DNA of 64,000 nt from JBEBSD01 sp040394475 (lineage in GTDB: Bacteria > Bacteroidota > Bacteroidia > Cytophagales > Spirosomataceae). The notes under the pieces were generated by a model. The model was not told the origin of the DNA, did not search any database, and saw only the letters and a list, made by a program, of their open reading frames with translations. This document shows, piece by piece, positions 53,233 to 62,637 of this stretch. The position numbers and the translations under genes were made by a program. The stretch is taken from NCBI GenBank assembly GCA_040394475.1, contig JBEBSD010000008.1, positions 67,053-131,052 on the forward strand. Reading direction: 5' to 3'. The stretch's first letter is position 1. Every line of letters begins with the position of its first letter.

Positions 53233-54363
53233 TTAAACAAAAGTTTCGATGTCAATCACGTCTACGGTCTTACGCATCTTCTTCTGGATGATCTTAAAAT
53301 GATGCAATTCGTCCGGAGTAAGCAGTGATATAGCCTCTCCGGCAACCTCTGCCCGTCCGGTTCTCCCGATACGATGCACATAATCCTTTGGAGATCGTGG
53401 TAATTCGTAATTGATTACAAAAGGGAGACTACTGATATCGATCCCTCTGGACATCAGATCGGTTGCAACCAATACCCTCAGCTTGCCCGACTTAAAATTC
53501 GCTAAAGCTTCTGTTCTCGCGCCTTGACTTTTTTTGCTATGAATTGCTCTTGCATCAATATTATTTTTACAAAGCTTAACGACAAGGGCGTCTACCTGAT
53601 GAACAGATGATGCAAAAACCAAGACCTGTTTCATGTGATGGTGTTCGATCAGATAACGCAAATAAGGGCCCTTTTTCTCTGCTGAAACCAAATAGGCTAC
53701 CTGTTTGATCAAATCCAGTGATTCCTCCTCCGTATTAATCTGAACAATTACAGGATCATGCAATAAAATTTGATGAATATTTTGCAGATCATTACTTAAA
53801 GTGGCAGACAGTAGGATGTTCTGACGCCTTTCTGGTAATAGTGCTATTATCTTATTGACTTCTTCCTTAAATCCAAGATTAAGCATCTTATCCGCTTCAT
53901 CCAGCACCAATGTTTCAATACTTGACAAATGCACTGCGTTGGATTCCACTAATTCTAATAGTCTGCCAGGTGTTGCAACAAGGACATTTACGCCCCGCAT
54001 CGCCATCATTTGTGGATTTATGGAAGCGCCGCCGTACACGGCCAGCGTTTTAACCGGTTGAAAAAGCGCCTGACTAAAACGTTTGAATACCTCTTTTACC
54101 TGTTCCGCCAATTCACGCGTGGGTACGAGCACCAGCACGTTGACATGGCGATTTCGTACCTCCCGATTTCCCTGAAGACTCATTAGCAGTGGTAAGACGT
54201 AAGCTGCCGTTTTCCCCGATCCTGTTTTAGCAATTCCCAGAACGTCTTTTTTCCTTAAAATGGCTGGTATAGCGGCTAGTTGAACAGGAGTGGGTGTGGT
54301 AAAATGCTGGTCTGTCAGTACTTTTAATAGCGCAGGTGACAAACCCAGGGATCGAAAAGACAT
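53233..54363 (-). CDS. DEAD-box RNA helicase
   Basis: 376 residues, the compact RhlE-like form without a long C-terminal tail. All core motifs are present: Q motif (FTTPTPVQLAAIPAIL), I (AKTGSGKT), Ia (PTRELA), GG, TPGR, II (VLDEADKML), III (SAT), V (RGIDIS) and VI (HRIGRTGR). It unwinds RNA duplexes in ribosome assembly or mRNA turnover, usually needed in the cold. It stands alone, minus strand, with a T9SS gene on one side and the Rpn-type gene on the other. Confidence 0.96.
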   Translation of the reverse strand: MSFRSLGLSPALLKVLTDQHFTTPTPVQLAAIPAILRKKDVLGIAKTGSGKTAAYVLPLLMSLQGNREVRNRHVNVLVLVPTRELAEQVKEVFKRFSQALFQPVKTLAVYGGASINPQMMAMRGVNVLVATPGRLLELVESNAVHLSSIETLVLDEADKMLNLGFKEEVNKIIALLPERRQNILLSATLSNDLQNIHQILLHDPVIVQINTEEESLDLIKQVAYLVSAEKKGPYLRYLIEHHHMKQVLVFASSVHQVDALVVKLCKNNIDARAIHSKKSQGARTEALANFKSGKLRVLVATDLMSRGIDISSLPFVINYELPRSPKDYVHRIGRTGRAEVAGEAISLLTPDELHHFKIIQKKMRKTVDVIDIETFV

Positions 54364-54435
54364 AATTACTTTTTATGCAAAAATAAACAATTATCAATGA
54401 CTTCGTCTGTATGTACAAGTAAATGGTTTGGGGGA

Positions 54436-54530
54436 AATGCGATCGGCGATCAGTCGTCAGCTATCAGCAGTCAGCTGCTTAGTCATGATGGCTGGAGTGC
54501 TGATGGCTGAAATCCGATTGCTGACAGCTC
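54436..54530. repeat. AGCTATCAGC-type repeat piece
   Basis: GATCGGCGATCAG, GTCAGCTATCAGCAGTCAGC and GGCTGAAATCCGATTGCTGA match the family at 36850-37345 and 44510-44610. It is in the 405-bp gap between the helicase and the Rpn-type gene; the rest of that gap shows nothing coding except the short duplicate at 54719-54776. Confidence 0.6.
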
Positions 54531-54718
54531 ACGAGCATTTTAGCTGTATAATTAGTAACAGATTTGGGTGAAGAGGTGCCCGATACTGGGTGTAGACGTA
54601 CTGGATCATCTCATCTTAAAAGACCGGAAGGGACCTATCAATTCTGGCCGATGAAGGGTTGATGTAATCGGAAGAAGACGCCGATCTATAGTGCTCCCCT
54701 TTTTAATGATGGGAAAGA

Positions 54719-54776
54719 TGCTACAATGCCCATCATATTCCTTTTTTATTAACCGATCAATCTGTTGATCAAAGTA
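54719..54776 (-). repeat. Diverged duplicate of an internal segment of the Rpn-type gene
   Basis: The sequence here is a near copy of 54953-55010 (shared blocks AATGCCCAT, TATTC, GGTCAATCTG-like). On the minus strand it encodes FDQQIDRLIKK in a frame shifted from the gene, versus FDNQIDRLTGKK in the gene. It overlaps the gene's stop codon. It is probably the remains of a second, truncated Rpn-type copy or of a local duplication. Confidence 0.5.
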
Positions 54777-55680
54777 GTTTCAAATCCTTTTGCACCTTCT
54801 TTACAAAGGCAACGGTAACGCTGGCAAAGTTGGCTATTTCGGCCAAGGTAAACTTATCGGCCAAGAGCAGGTTTTTCACCACTTCTGCCTTGCCTCTTTC
54901 CATGCCTTCTTCAATGCCCTCTTCCCGTTCTATTTTCTTTATGGTTTCTATAATGCCCATAGTATTCTTTTTTCCTGTTAAACGGTCAATCTGGTTATCA
55001 AAGTTACGATTTATTTCTGAATTTTCAATATAGATAAAGTTCTTCAAAAACGACAAAAAGCGGATAATACGCTCATGGTCATACTTTTTGCTCTCTATGA
55101 GGGCGCGAGCCACGGTCAGCCGGTGCTCAGCCAGTTCCTCCTCGGGCACCCTGCCCGTCAACAGTGCTTTTTGTGCCGCCAGCACAATGAGTGCAAAGGG
55201 GCTGTTCATCGCTATTAGTTCGGCCTCCGTATGGTCAAGGATATGGTAACAGTTGTACCGGTAGCTTACCTCGGTGCCTAAAAACGACTTGTAAAAGGTG
55301 TCGGGCCGCTTTTGATTCTTGTCGCCGGTAAACACTGCCAATGCCGCTATATTCACACCATACCGGTCAAAGATCCTGTACCAGTATTGGAACATGCGGG
55401 CCGGGAAATTGTTGGCGCCCCTTCCCTGTATTTCCAGGTGCAGCAAGATCCATTCCTCCGTACCATCCTTCAGGAAGGCCTTTACCAACATGTCCACAAA
55501 GCGGTTGCCGCCATGCTTTTCCAATTCGGGAAACAGCTCAATTAATTCCTTATCTAAAAATTCGAAGCCCTTGTCCATATCAAAGAGGGCATCTGCTTCC
55601 TCAAAATAGAATCGGAGCAGGTCGGGGAAGGCTTCTTCAAAAGCGCTCTTCAATAGGACGTCGTCTTTTCTCCTGGGCAT
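54769..55680 (-). CDS. Rpn-family recombination-promoting nuclease / PD-(D/E)XK transposase-like protein
   Basis: 303 residues from ATG 55680 (MPRRKDDVLLKSAFEEAFPD). A frame from 55782 would add 34 residues and run into the next gene; it is rejected. The N-terminal part carries the PD-(D/E)XK nuclease core: DMLVKAFLKDGTEEWILLHL then EIQGR, with the E-x-Q catalytic signature. The C-terminus has short coiled segments (RNFDNQIDRLTGKKN, KKIEREEGIEEGMERGKAEV) of the COG5464 kind. Such proteins are DNA endonucleases that promote recombination and often occur in multiple genome copies. A decayed piece of the same sequence lies at its 3' end. Confidence 0.9.
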   Translation of the reverse strand: MPRRKDDVLLKSAFEEAFPDLLRFYFEEADALFDMDKGFEFLDKELIELFPELEKHGGNRFVDMLVKAFLKDGTEEWILLHLEIQGRGANNFPARMFQYWYRIFDRYGVNIAALAVFTGDKNQKRPDTFYKSFLGTEVSYRYNCYHILDHTEAELIAMNSPFALIVLAAQKALLTGRVPEEELAEHRLTVARALIESKKYDHERIIRFLSFLKNFIYIENSEINRNFDNQIDRLTGKKNTMGIIETIKKIEREEGIEEGMERGKAEVVKNLLLADKFTLAEIANFASVTVAFVKKVQKDLKLL

Positions 55681-55732
55681 AGGACAAAAGTAATGATTTA
55701 ATAACACCAGTAAAAATCTGTAGCTACCTGCT

Positions 55733-58084
55733 TTACCTCCCGGATAAAACGACGCTGCGAACAAACGTGGTGTTGTCGGCATAATGCACTTTTACAATGT
55801 ATACCCCCTTATGCAGCCCCGGGACCGGGATACCTTCCCCGGAAACGTAAGGGGTCTCATAGATCGTTTTCCCGGTAAGATCAACCAGAGAGACCGTGAC
55901 GATGGCTTGTCCGTAGCCGGAACGAATATAGATTCTGTCTGCTGCAGGATTGGGAAAAACAACGATGGGACTTGTTTTAAATTCGACGCTTTTTATCGGG
56001 CTGTAAGAATAGCTGCCGTCCAGGTCAATCATTTTCAGCCGGTAATAGTTGACGCCTTCACGGGGAGTGCTGTCTGTGAAATGATAGTCCAATGCTGTAG
56101 CATGGTCTCCGCCGGCCGCGACAGCCCCTATCGGCTGCCAGGTTTCAGCATCAGGACTGTGCTGGATTTCGAACTGTTTGCTATTTTTTTCAAAAGTAGT
56201 TGTCCAGTCAAGACGGGCAACCTGACCTTCTGTTGCAATATCAAAACGGAGGAGTGTAACGGGCAGCGCGTTGCAGGCCTCACTTACCTCCCCGGCTGTC
56301 GCACAGCCCGTTGCATTGTTCGTAATATAAATCCAAAACGCCGGGCCGCTTAATTTCTGACAGACCGCCTCAATCGCACATTCGCTCAGCATCGGGTTAT
56401 CAAAAATATTGAGAAAACCTGTTCCCAGGCTCGTCAAGGCAGAAAGGCCGGTCAGTGAAGTTAAATAAGGGAGTTTTTCGAGCGTGAGTTCATACGTGAT
56501 CTGGGTCAGGCTCCGCAGTCCTTCCAGGTTCGTGATCCCAAGCTCACGTAATGCCATAAAACTGCCTACAAAAGTAAGGTTATGCAACCCCTCCAGACTG
56601 GTTAAGGCCGGGCAACCCCGGATAATCAGTCTTCCTCCGACGGTAGTTACGTTGCTTAAAAACGACAGGTCTGTAAGATCGGGAAAGGGCCCTATAAATA
56701 AATCCCCTGTGATCTCGGTACAGCTCCCATGGTTAAAGATATAATTGTCAATGTCTTCCTGGTTGTAAAGCATCACATCACCGGCAGGGCAGCCGGAGGG
56801 ATCCGGGGTATCGCACGATGCCGCCACCTGATCCGTATCCAGGCATCCGGCGGCGTTGTTATTAAAAAAAATAACGTCGGGATCATCCGCCAGTTTTTCA
56901 CAAACAGCGTCCAGTGTGCAAAAACCCAACGAAGCATTGCTTACAACATTTATGAAATCTCCTATGGAGACCAGGGAAGCTAACCCGCCCAGGGTAGTGA
57001 GGGCGGGCAGCAACTCGATGGAAAGCCCCCCGCCGATAGTAGTCAGCTGCCCCAGTCCGTCCAGGTTGGCTACACCGAGGTCGTAAAACGAAAGCCCGCC
57101 GCCGATAGTGGTCAGCTGCTCCAGCCCGTCCACATCGGAAATACCAAGATTATAAAGCGAAAGCTCTCCGCCGACGCTTGCCAGCTGCCCCAGTGCGCCC
57201 AGGTCGGAAATACCGAGATCGAAAAGCCAAAGCTCTCCGCCCACCGAAGTCAGGTTGTCTAAACCCGAAAGCGTGAGGAGCCCGGGACTGTCGGTTATGA
57301 TAAGCGATCCCTGTATTGCAGTTATATTGCTGAGGAATGTCAGATCTGTCACTCCGGAAATAGTCAAATCCCCGGAAATCTCCGTACAAGTACCGTAATC
57401 CGCCAGGAATTCAGCCACCTCCTCCTGGCTGCCGATATACGCATCCCCTCCCATACAGGAGGTGACGCCGCATGCTGCCTTAACCTGTGCCGGACTATAA
57501 CAACCGGGTGCGTTTCCATCAAAATTGACAGCATCCGGACTGATCGACAACTTTTCGCATATCGGCTGCAGCGCGCAGGAAGAAAGCGCGCTATTGTATA
57601 CGATATGAACGGTACCACCGACAGTCGTAAGGGAAGAAAGCCCCTCCAGAGAGGTTAGGGAGGAAAGCGCCTCCAGGGCAAAATTCCCGCCGATCACTTC
57701 CAGCTGTCCCAAATCATCCAGTCCTGAAATTCCAAGGTTATAGAGCGCTAAATCTCCTTCCACCAACGTCAGGTTGTGGAGTCCTTCCAGGCTGGTGAGG
57801 GCAGGAATATCATATATAAACAATTCTCCCCTGATTGTTGTCAGATTGCTCAAAAAGGACAGGTCTGTCAGGTCGTAGATGTCTAAATCCCCGTCGATCT
57901 CTGTACAGCTGCCATAGTTGGCCACAAACCCGTCGACATCATCCTGGTTGGTGAGAACAATAGTGCCGACAGGGCAATCGGCTGTCTGGCGTAAGAAGCG
58001 CGGCTCCTCCGGTCCCTGCTCTTTTGCCGGCAACTGCATCCCAAAAATGACTAACAAAACCCCTAGCAGATTTCTTCTTTTCAT
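55733..58084 (-). CDS. T9SS-exported protein with three receptor L-domain-like leucine-rich repeats
   Basis: 783 residues with a signal peptide (RRNLLGVLLVIFGMQLPA). Three units (about 35-207, 213-425, 432-650) each start with an acidic NQ/SQ-E-D/E-V segment and GSCTEIDGDL-like sequence, followed by regular short strands such as LSFLSNLTTIRGELFIYDIP and ALTSLEGLHNLTLVEGDLAL. Each ends with a Cys pair in C-x2-ICEKLS. This repeat is like the receptor L domain of animal receptors. Then LPVTLLRFDI module and a C-terminal T9SS type A domain (FPNPAADRIYIRS, GLHKGVYIVKVHYADN). The protein is likely a surface protein or adhesin. A 33-bp dyad element 81-113 bp upstream is shared with the 62638 gene. 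Confidence 0.9.
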   Translation of the reverse strand: MKRRNLLGVLLVIFGMQLPAKEQGPEEPRFLRQTADCPVGTIVLTNQDDVDGFVANYGSCTEIDGDLDIYDLTDLSFLSNLTTIRGELFIYDIPALTSLEGLHNLTLVEGDLALYNLGISGLDDLGQLEVIGGNFALEALSSLTSLEGLSSLTTVGGTVHIVYNSALSSCALQPICEKLSISPDAVNFDGNAPGCYSPAQVKAACGVTSCMGGDAYIGSQEEVAEFLADYGTCTEISGDLTISGVTDLTFLSNITAIQGSLIITDSPGLLTLSGLDNLTSVGGELWLFDLGISDLGALGQLASVGGELSLYNLGISDVDGLEQLTTIGGGLSFYDLGVANLDGLGQLTTIGGGLSIELLPALTTLGGLASLVSIGDFINVVSNASLGFCTLDAVCEKLADDPDVIFFNNNAAGCLDTDQVAASCDTPDPSGCPAGDVMLYNQEDIDNYIFNHGSCTEITGDLFIGPFPDLTDLSFLSNVTTVGGRLIIRGCPALTSLEGLHNLTFVGSFMALRELGITNLEGLRSLTQITYELTLEKLPYLTSLTGLSALTSLGTGFLNIFDNPMLSECAIEAVCQKLSGPAFWIYITNNATGCATAGEVSEACNALPVTLLRFDIATEGQVARLDWTTTFEKNSKQFEIQHSPDAETWQPIGAVAAGGDHATALDYHFTDSTPREGVNYYRLKMIDLDGSYSYSPIKSVEFKTSPIVVFPNPAADRIYIRSGYGQAIVTVSLVDLTGKTIYETPYVSGEGIPVPGLHKGVYIVKVHYADNTTFVRSVVLSGR

Positions 58085-58164
58085 AACCGGTTTATTTATA
58101 AGTCCGGATTTAAGATGCCGAGCACCCCTTTATCCAGCTGCAAAATTAGGGATGCCCCGCCGGT

Positions 58165-58197
58165 CGGATTGTCAGAAAAAAGCCAAATTCTAGCAAT
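58165..58197 (-). promoter_or_regulatory. Candidate HTCS operator upstream of the L-domain protein gene
   Basis: On the minus strand, ATTGCTAGAATTTGGCTT followed by a T run and CTGACAATCCG. It is 29/33 identical to 62450-62482, which has the perfect dyad ATTGTCAG...CTGACAAT (arms 8 bp, spacer 14). Here the left arm is imperfect. Both copies lie in the same orientation upstream of T9SS genes that flank the hybrid regulator. Confidence 0.5.
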
Positions 58198-58296
58198 CAT
58201 GAAACATTCGCCAGCACCTGGAAAACAAACTTCCAAAGCCCCGCAACTATCGTTTTTATTAAAAATCCGCAAAAAACAGCATCAATTACCCCACAA

Positions 58297-58326
58297 ATGA
58301 ATCATAATTGTTAAATTATGATTCAT
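58297..58326. promoter_or_regulatory. Perfect 13-bp inverted repeat upstream of the hybrid regulator
   Basis: ATGAATCATAATT and AATTATGATTCAT, 4-bp spacer GTTA, at about 100 bp before the HTCS start. It could be an operator or a stem of a leader. The AATTGACAAT that follows (58328) resembles one arm of the 33-bp element. Confidence 0.45.
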
Positions 58327-58428
58327 AATTGACAATGCAACCCTTTTTGTTCTCCGACTTTTGTCCGCGTGTATTCTTACCGATGCGTGGTTACAAAGAC
58401 CCGGGGCATCATACAGCCTGCCTGCGTT

Positions 58429-61400
58429 ATGAAACAAGGTAACTTTTCCTTTCCCGAACTCTTTTTACTGTTCGCTCTTATCCAGGTTTCGGGCGTTTCA
58501 CCGGTCTTTTCGCAACGTTTCCGGCTGCCGCCCCCGGATTTGATTACGGACCACCAGGGCCTGCCCCAATCGTTTGTTCCGGGACTGGCACAAGACGATC
58601 GCGGTTTCATCTGGCTGGCGACTTCAGACGGATTATGTCGTTTCGACGGGAAAAACTTTAAAGTATTCAGGCCCGGAGATGGTAGAAAATCTTCTATAGC
58701 AGGATCTGTACTCCTCAGTATCAGGAAGGATCCTAACGGTAGGATATGGGCCGTTACTACCCGCACCCTGGACAGGCTCGACCCGGTTTCGGAACAATTC
58801 GAAAACTTTTCACCCGATCCTTCGCTTGATCAATTGTTTGGGAACAGCCTATCCAATGTTTACCCTGCTCCCGATAACAAAATCTGGGTAACGCTGACCC
58901 AAAGAGGCCTTGCCTGGATCGATCCCCAAACCCGTGAATTCCGTCATTTCAGGCACGAAGCGGATAACCCGGGATCACTCGCCAGCGATGTCGTGCGCGC
59001 CGTAGTGCATTCAAAATCAGGGATTACCTGGGTGGGTACCCAAAACGGACTGGATTGCCTGGATCCTGTTACCGGCCTCTTTACACACATACCGGTACGT
59101 CCGGAAGCGCTCCCCGAAGCCGCCATCCTCAGCCTTCATGAACGAAGCAACGGGGATATACTCATCCTGACCAGCAACTATCTCACCGTTTTCAAACTTT
59201 CTACGGGAAAGTATCACAATTGGAAGCTCCCATTCGATACGCCTGTTGTCCTCCCGGTAGCGTTTGCTACCGACAGCAAGGGGAACGACTATATTGGCTG
59301 CAAAAACAAGTTCCTTGTTTTCGACGGACAGCAGTTACACCAGCTGCCACAGGAAGATGAAAAACTGGAATGCGGAAGTCTGCTTATCGACCAAACAGAT
59401 GTACTTTGGGTGGGCACGACCGGTACCGGAATGCGGCGATACGATCTGAAAGCAACCGCCTTCCGGTCTTTCAGATACCAATCCGTCTTCCATGAAGACC
59501 TCCTTGTCCGGGGATTAGGATTGCCGCAACACCGGCTACCCGTTTTTGCACCGGGCACGAACCCTTACGCTTTCAGGTATACGTTCAATAAGAACAAACA
59601 GCTACTCTTTAACGTCGGCGCCACGCCACTCTTTATTTTCGATACCGACACCAAAGAACTGACCGAGATGCCCTTTGCCGTTCATGTGCCCGAGTATGTC
59701 GACCCCAACCCCCTTTCACTGGCCACCGACCCGGAAGGAGCGGTATGGGCGCTTTACGATTCCACAGCCTACCGATACGACGAACCGCACCGGAAATGGG
59801 AGAAATTCCCCCACCGATTACTTCCGGAAACCGCTACTTCCGACTTTAACTCCACCAAATACAAAACCGCTATTCTTCATTTCACCGTGGATAACGAAGC
59901 GCTATGGATCGCGACGGACGCATTGGGTGTGTTCAGGGTTAGCCGTGCCGACGGTCAGATCACGCACTACCGGCACCTCCCGGAAGATCCGTCTTCCCTG
60001 AGCCACGACAGAATACTCTGTATGTTCGACGACCCTGCAGATCCGGCCATCCTTTGGATCGGCACGCAGGGTGGCGGCTTGTGTAAATTCGACAAACGAA
60101 CGGGAGTCTCCAGACGCTTCACGGTTTCAGAGGGACTGCCCAACAACGTAGTGTATGCAGCCATTCCCGATAACCGGGGAAATCTTTGGATAGCAACCAA
60201 CAGAGGGCTCTGCAAAATGCAGCGGGAGACCCTTGAAATGACTACATATACCCATCTGGACGGATTAATCGCCAACGAATTCAACCGCTTCCATTTTTTG
60301 AAGCTCCCGGGCGGGCAGCTGTTCCTGGGCGGACTCGAAGGGTACACCACCTTCCATCCGGACAGTCTCCGGGATGACAATTTTCAACCGCGGGTCGAGA
60401 TTACCGGTATCCGGATCAACAACAAGCCCGTTCCTGAAACGGCTTCGCTGCCGCTTCATATGATCGATCAGCTCGACCTGGAGCATAACCAAAACTTTCT
60501 GGCGGTGAATTTTGCCAGTATGCAATTTAATAATCCCGGTAAAGTCAGGTACCGTTACCGGCTGGAGGGTTTAGATAAGGCATGGATCTACACCGACAGG
60601 CCGGAAGCGATCTATACCAGCCTTAACCCCGGAAAATACCGGCTGCAGCTCAACGCATCGAATACATCAGGATTATGGAGCCCCTCTATAAGAGCATTGC
60701 CCGTTATCGTACATCCGCCGTTCTGGGCGACCTGGTGGGCCTACCTGATTTATGCTTTGGCCGTGACCGGAATTATTTTCGGCTTCGTCCGGCTATACAT
60801 CAAGCAAAAAGAAGCGCAGCACCTCAAAACAATAGACGAACTCAAAACCAGGTTTTTTTCCAACATCACACACGAGTTCCGGACGCCACTCACGCTCATC
60901 CTGGCCCCGGCCGAACAACTTCGGAAACTGATCCGTACCCAGCGCATACCGGATCCCGGCTTGCGACTGGTCGATACCATCGATAAAAACGCACAGCAAT
61001 TGCTGGAGCTCGTCAGCCAGCTGATGGACCTTCATAAACTGGACGAGCACTCCATGCGAACCGATGAAACCCGCGGTGACCTTACTTTTTTTGTGGAATC
61101 CCTTATCGGATCCTTCCTGGTAAAAGCGAGTAAAAAACAGCTTCAGCTTTCATTTGAGAATGCCGCCGAACTGGCTCCCGAATACTGGTTCGACGCTAAA
61201 AAGCTGGAACGGATCCTGGGTAACCTGTTATCCAACGCCCTGAAGTTTACACCGCCGGGAGGGAAAATCACGATCAGCCTCGGAGTCTTCGACCAGGGAG
61301 TAGCATTGGCTGTTTCGGATACCGGAACGGGAATCGCCGCCGAAAACCTGCCCCGGATTTTCGATCGCTTTTATCAGGTAGACGACTCCAGTACCCGCTC

Positions 61401-62406
61401 TGAAGAAGGGGCCGGCATCGGGCTGGCCCTGGTGAAAGAGCTGGTTGTTCTTCAGAAGGGGCGCATTGACGTCACCAGCAAACCGGGATCAGGAACCCGG
61501 TTCGAAATCTTCCTGCCCTACCGTCCGGTTACCGGCGATTTTCACCCGACAGGACAAGCAGCAGTGGCAGACCCCGGCTTCGCTGTTCCCGGCCAGGCGG
61601 CCCTGTCCGGACCGGGCCTACCCCCTGACCCCGTCACGATACTGCTGGTGGAAGACAATTCGGAACTGGCCGCTTTTATCGCGGGATGCCTTTCCTCCGA
61701 TTACAAGATCAAATGTGCCGGAAATGGTGCGGAAGGTGTTCACAAGGCGCTGGAACTGATGCCGAACCTGATTATCAGTGATGTGCTAATGCCGGAAATG
61801 GACGGTTTTTCCCTGTGCCGGAAAATAAAATCCGATATCAGGACCTCGCACATCCCGGTGATCCTGTTAACAGCCCGGGCCTCGCACTCTGCAAAGATAG
61901 AAGGGCTGCGGTTAGGAGCGGACGACTACGTTACCAAACCCTTTCATTTGGAAGAACTGCAGCTCAGGGTGCGTAATCTGCTGGAGCAACGGAAAAAATA
62001 CAAGCATAAGGTACAGTCGGAGCTTGAGAAGTTCCTTTCCGATCTTGGCCTGCGGACCATCGAACAATCCGATCCTTTTCTTGAAAGGCTTTACCGCTTG
62101 CTCGAGGAGCGCCTGGACGACACCTCCCTTAATGTCACGACGCTGGCGCTCGAATTGGGAATGAGCCGGACAACCCTTCTCCGAAAGACAAATGCACTCA
62201 CCGATATCCCCACGCACCAACTTCTCCGGGACTACCGCATGAAACGTGCGGCGCAATTTCTTGCAGCAGGCTTTACCGTTTCGGAAACAGCCTATAAAGT
62301 GGGCTTCGATAACCTCTCTTACTTCAGCAAGTGCTTCCGGGATCTTTATGCAGTAACACCGACTCAATTTATAGCGGGGAAAAGACAAAAAAAGATAAAT
62401 GCATAA
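58429..62406 (+). CDS. Hybrid two-component system regulator (HTCS): propeller sensor, histidine kinase, receiver, AraC HTH
   Basis: 1325 residues from ATG 58429, chosen because it begins a signal peptide (KQGNFSFPELFLLFALIQVS). Order: periplasmic two-blade-type propeller sensor of 14 or so repeats (about 30-680, for example GFIWLATSDGLCRFDGKNF and LWIGTQGGGLCKFDKRTG), Y_Y_Y domain (about 690-762), transmembrane helix (about 768-790), histidine kinase with His815 (NITHEFRTPLTL), HATPase with GAGIGLALVKELV, receiver with Asp1118 (ISDVLMPEMDG), and AraC-type HTH (about 1227-1320, MSRTTLLRKTNALTDIPTHQ). It senses a ligand in the periplasm and activates transcription. No SusCD pair adjoins it; its neighbours are two T9SS genes carrying a shared dyad element. 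Confidence 0.96.
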   Translation: MKQGNFSFPELFLLFALIQVSGVSPVFSQRFRLPPPDLITDHQGLPQSFVPGLAQDDRGFIWLATSDGLCRFDGKNFKVFRPGDGRKSSIAGSVLLSIRKDPNGRIWAVTTRTLDRLDPVSEQFENFSPDPSLDQLFGNSLSNVYPAPDNKIWVTLTQRGLAWIDPQTREFRHFRHEADNPGSLASDVVRAVVHSKSGITWVGTQNGLDCLDPVTGLFTHIPVRPEALPEAAILSLHERSNGDILILTSNYLTVFKLSTGKYHNWKLPFDTPVVLPVAFATDSKGNDYIGCKNKFLVFDGQQLHQLPQEDEKLECGSLLIDQTDVLWVGTTGTGMRRYDLKATAFRSFRYQSVFHEDLLVRGLGLPQHRLPVFAPGTNPYAFRYTFNKNKQLLFNVGATPLFIFDTDTKELTEMPFAVHVPEYVDPNPLSLATDPEGAVWALYDSTAYRYDEPHRKWEKFPHRLLPETATSDFNSTKYKTAILHFTVDNEALWIATDALGVFRVSRADGQITHYRHLPEDPSSLSHDRILCMFDDPADPAILWIGTQGGGLCKFDKRTGVSRRFTVSEGLPNNVVYAAIPDNRGNLWIATNRGLCKMQRETLEMTTYTHLDGLIANEFNRFHFLKLPGGQLFLGGLEGYTTFHPDSLRDDNFQPRVEITGIRINNKPVPETASLPLHMIDQLDLEHNQNFLAVNFASMQFNNPGKVRYRYRLEGLDKAWIYTDRPEAIYTSLNPGKYRLQLNASNTSGLWSPSIRALPVIVHPPFWATWWAYLIYALAVTGIIFGFVRLYIKQKEAQHLKTIDELKTRFFSNITHEFRTPLTLILAPAEQLRKLIRTQRIPDPGLRLVDTIDKNAQQLLELVSQLMDLHKLDEHSMRTDETRGDLTFFVESLIGSFLVKASKKQLQLSFENAAELAPEYWFDAKKLERILGNLLSNALKFTPPGGKITISLGVFDQGVALAVSDTGTGIAAENLPRIFDRFYQVDDSSTRSEEGAGIGLALVKELVVLQKGRIDVTSKPGSGTRFEIFLPYRPVTGDFHPTGQAAVADPGFAVPGQAALSGPGLPPDPVTILLVEDNSELAAFIAGCLSSDYKIKCAGNGAEGVHKALELMPNLIISDVLMPEMDGFSLCRKIKSDIRTSHIPVILLTARASHSAKIEGLRLGADDYVTKPFHLEELQLRVRNLLEQRKKYKHKVQSELEKFLSDLGLRTIEQSDPFLERLYRLLEERLDDTSLNVTTLALELGMSRTTLLRKTNALTDIPTHQLLRDYRMKRAAQFLAAGFTVSETAYKVGFDNLSYFSKCFRDLYAVTPTQFIAGKRQKKINA

Positions 62407-62449
62407 CCTTACGCGGATTATTCCCGCAAAAATCCCTGCGTGAATCGAA

Positions 62450-62482
62450 ATTGTCAGTATTTGGCTTGTTTCTGACAATCCG
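62450..62482 (+). promoter_or_regulatory. Candidate HTCS operator upstream of the last T9SS gene
   Basis: ATTGTCAG (62450-62457), 14-bp spacer starting TATTTGGCTTG, CTGACAAT (62472-62479), then CCG. The 8-bp arms are a perfect inverted repeat. The element is 156 bp before ATG 62638 and is 29/33 identical to 58165-58197 in the same orientation relative to the gene it precedes. Confidence 0.5.
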
Positions 62483-62637
62483 ATAGCCGGCCCACACCTA
62501 CCTTCACACCGCCTTTTTTCAGGTAAAGCAACAGCGGGTGCCCGAAGTCCGGTCGCGATTGTACGTCGCAATGGCATTGTATCTCCCGCCGGGAACTGAG
62601 AGAACCGGCAGCTACTTTAATTAACAATTTAACGCTT

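Noticed and set aside
55681..55782. 34-residue extension of the Rpn-type gene
   Set aside because: It runs into the 3' end of the L-domain gene and lacks similarity; MPRRKDD is the normal family start.
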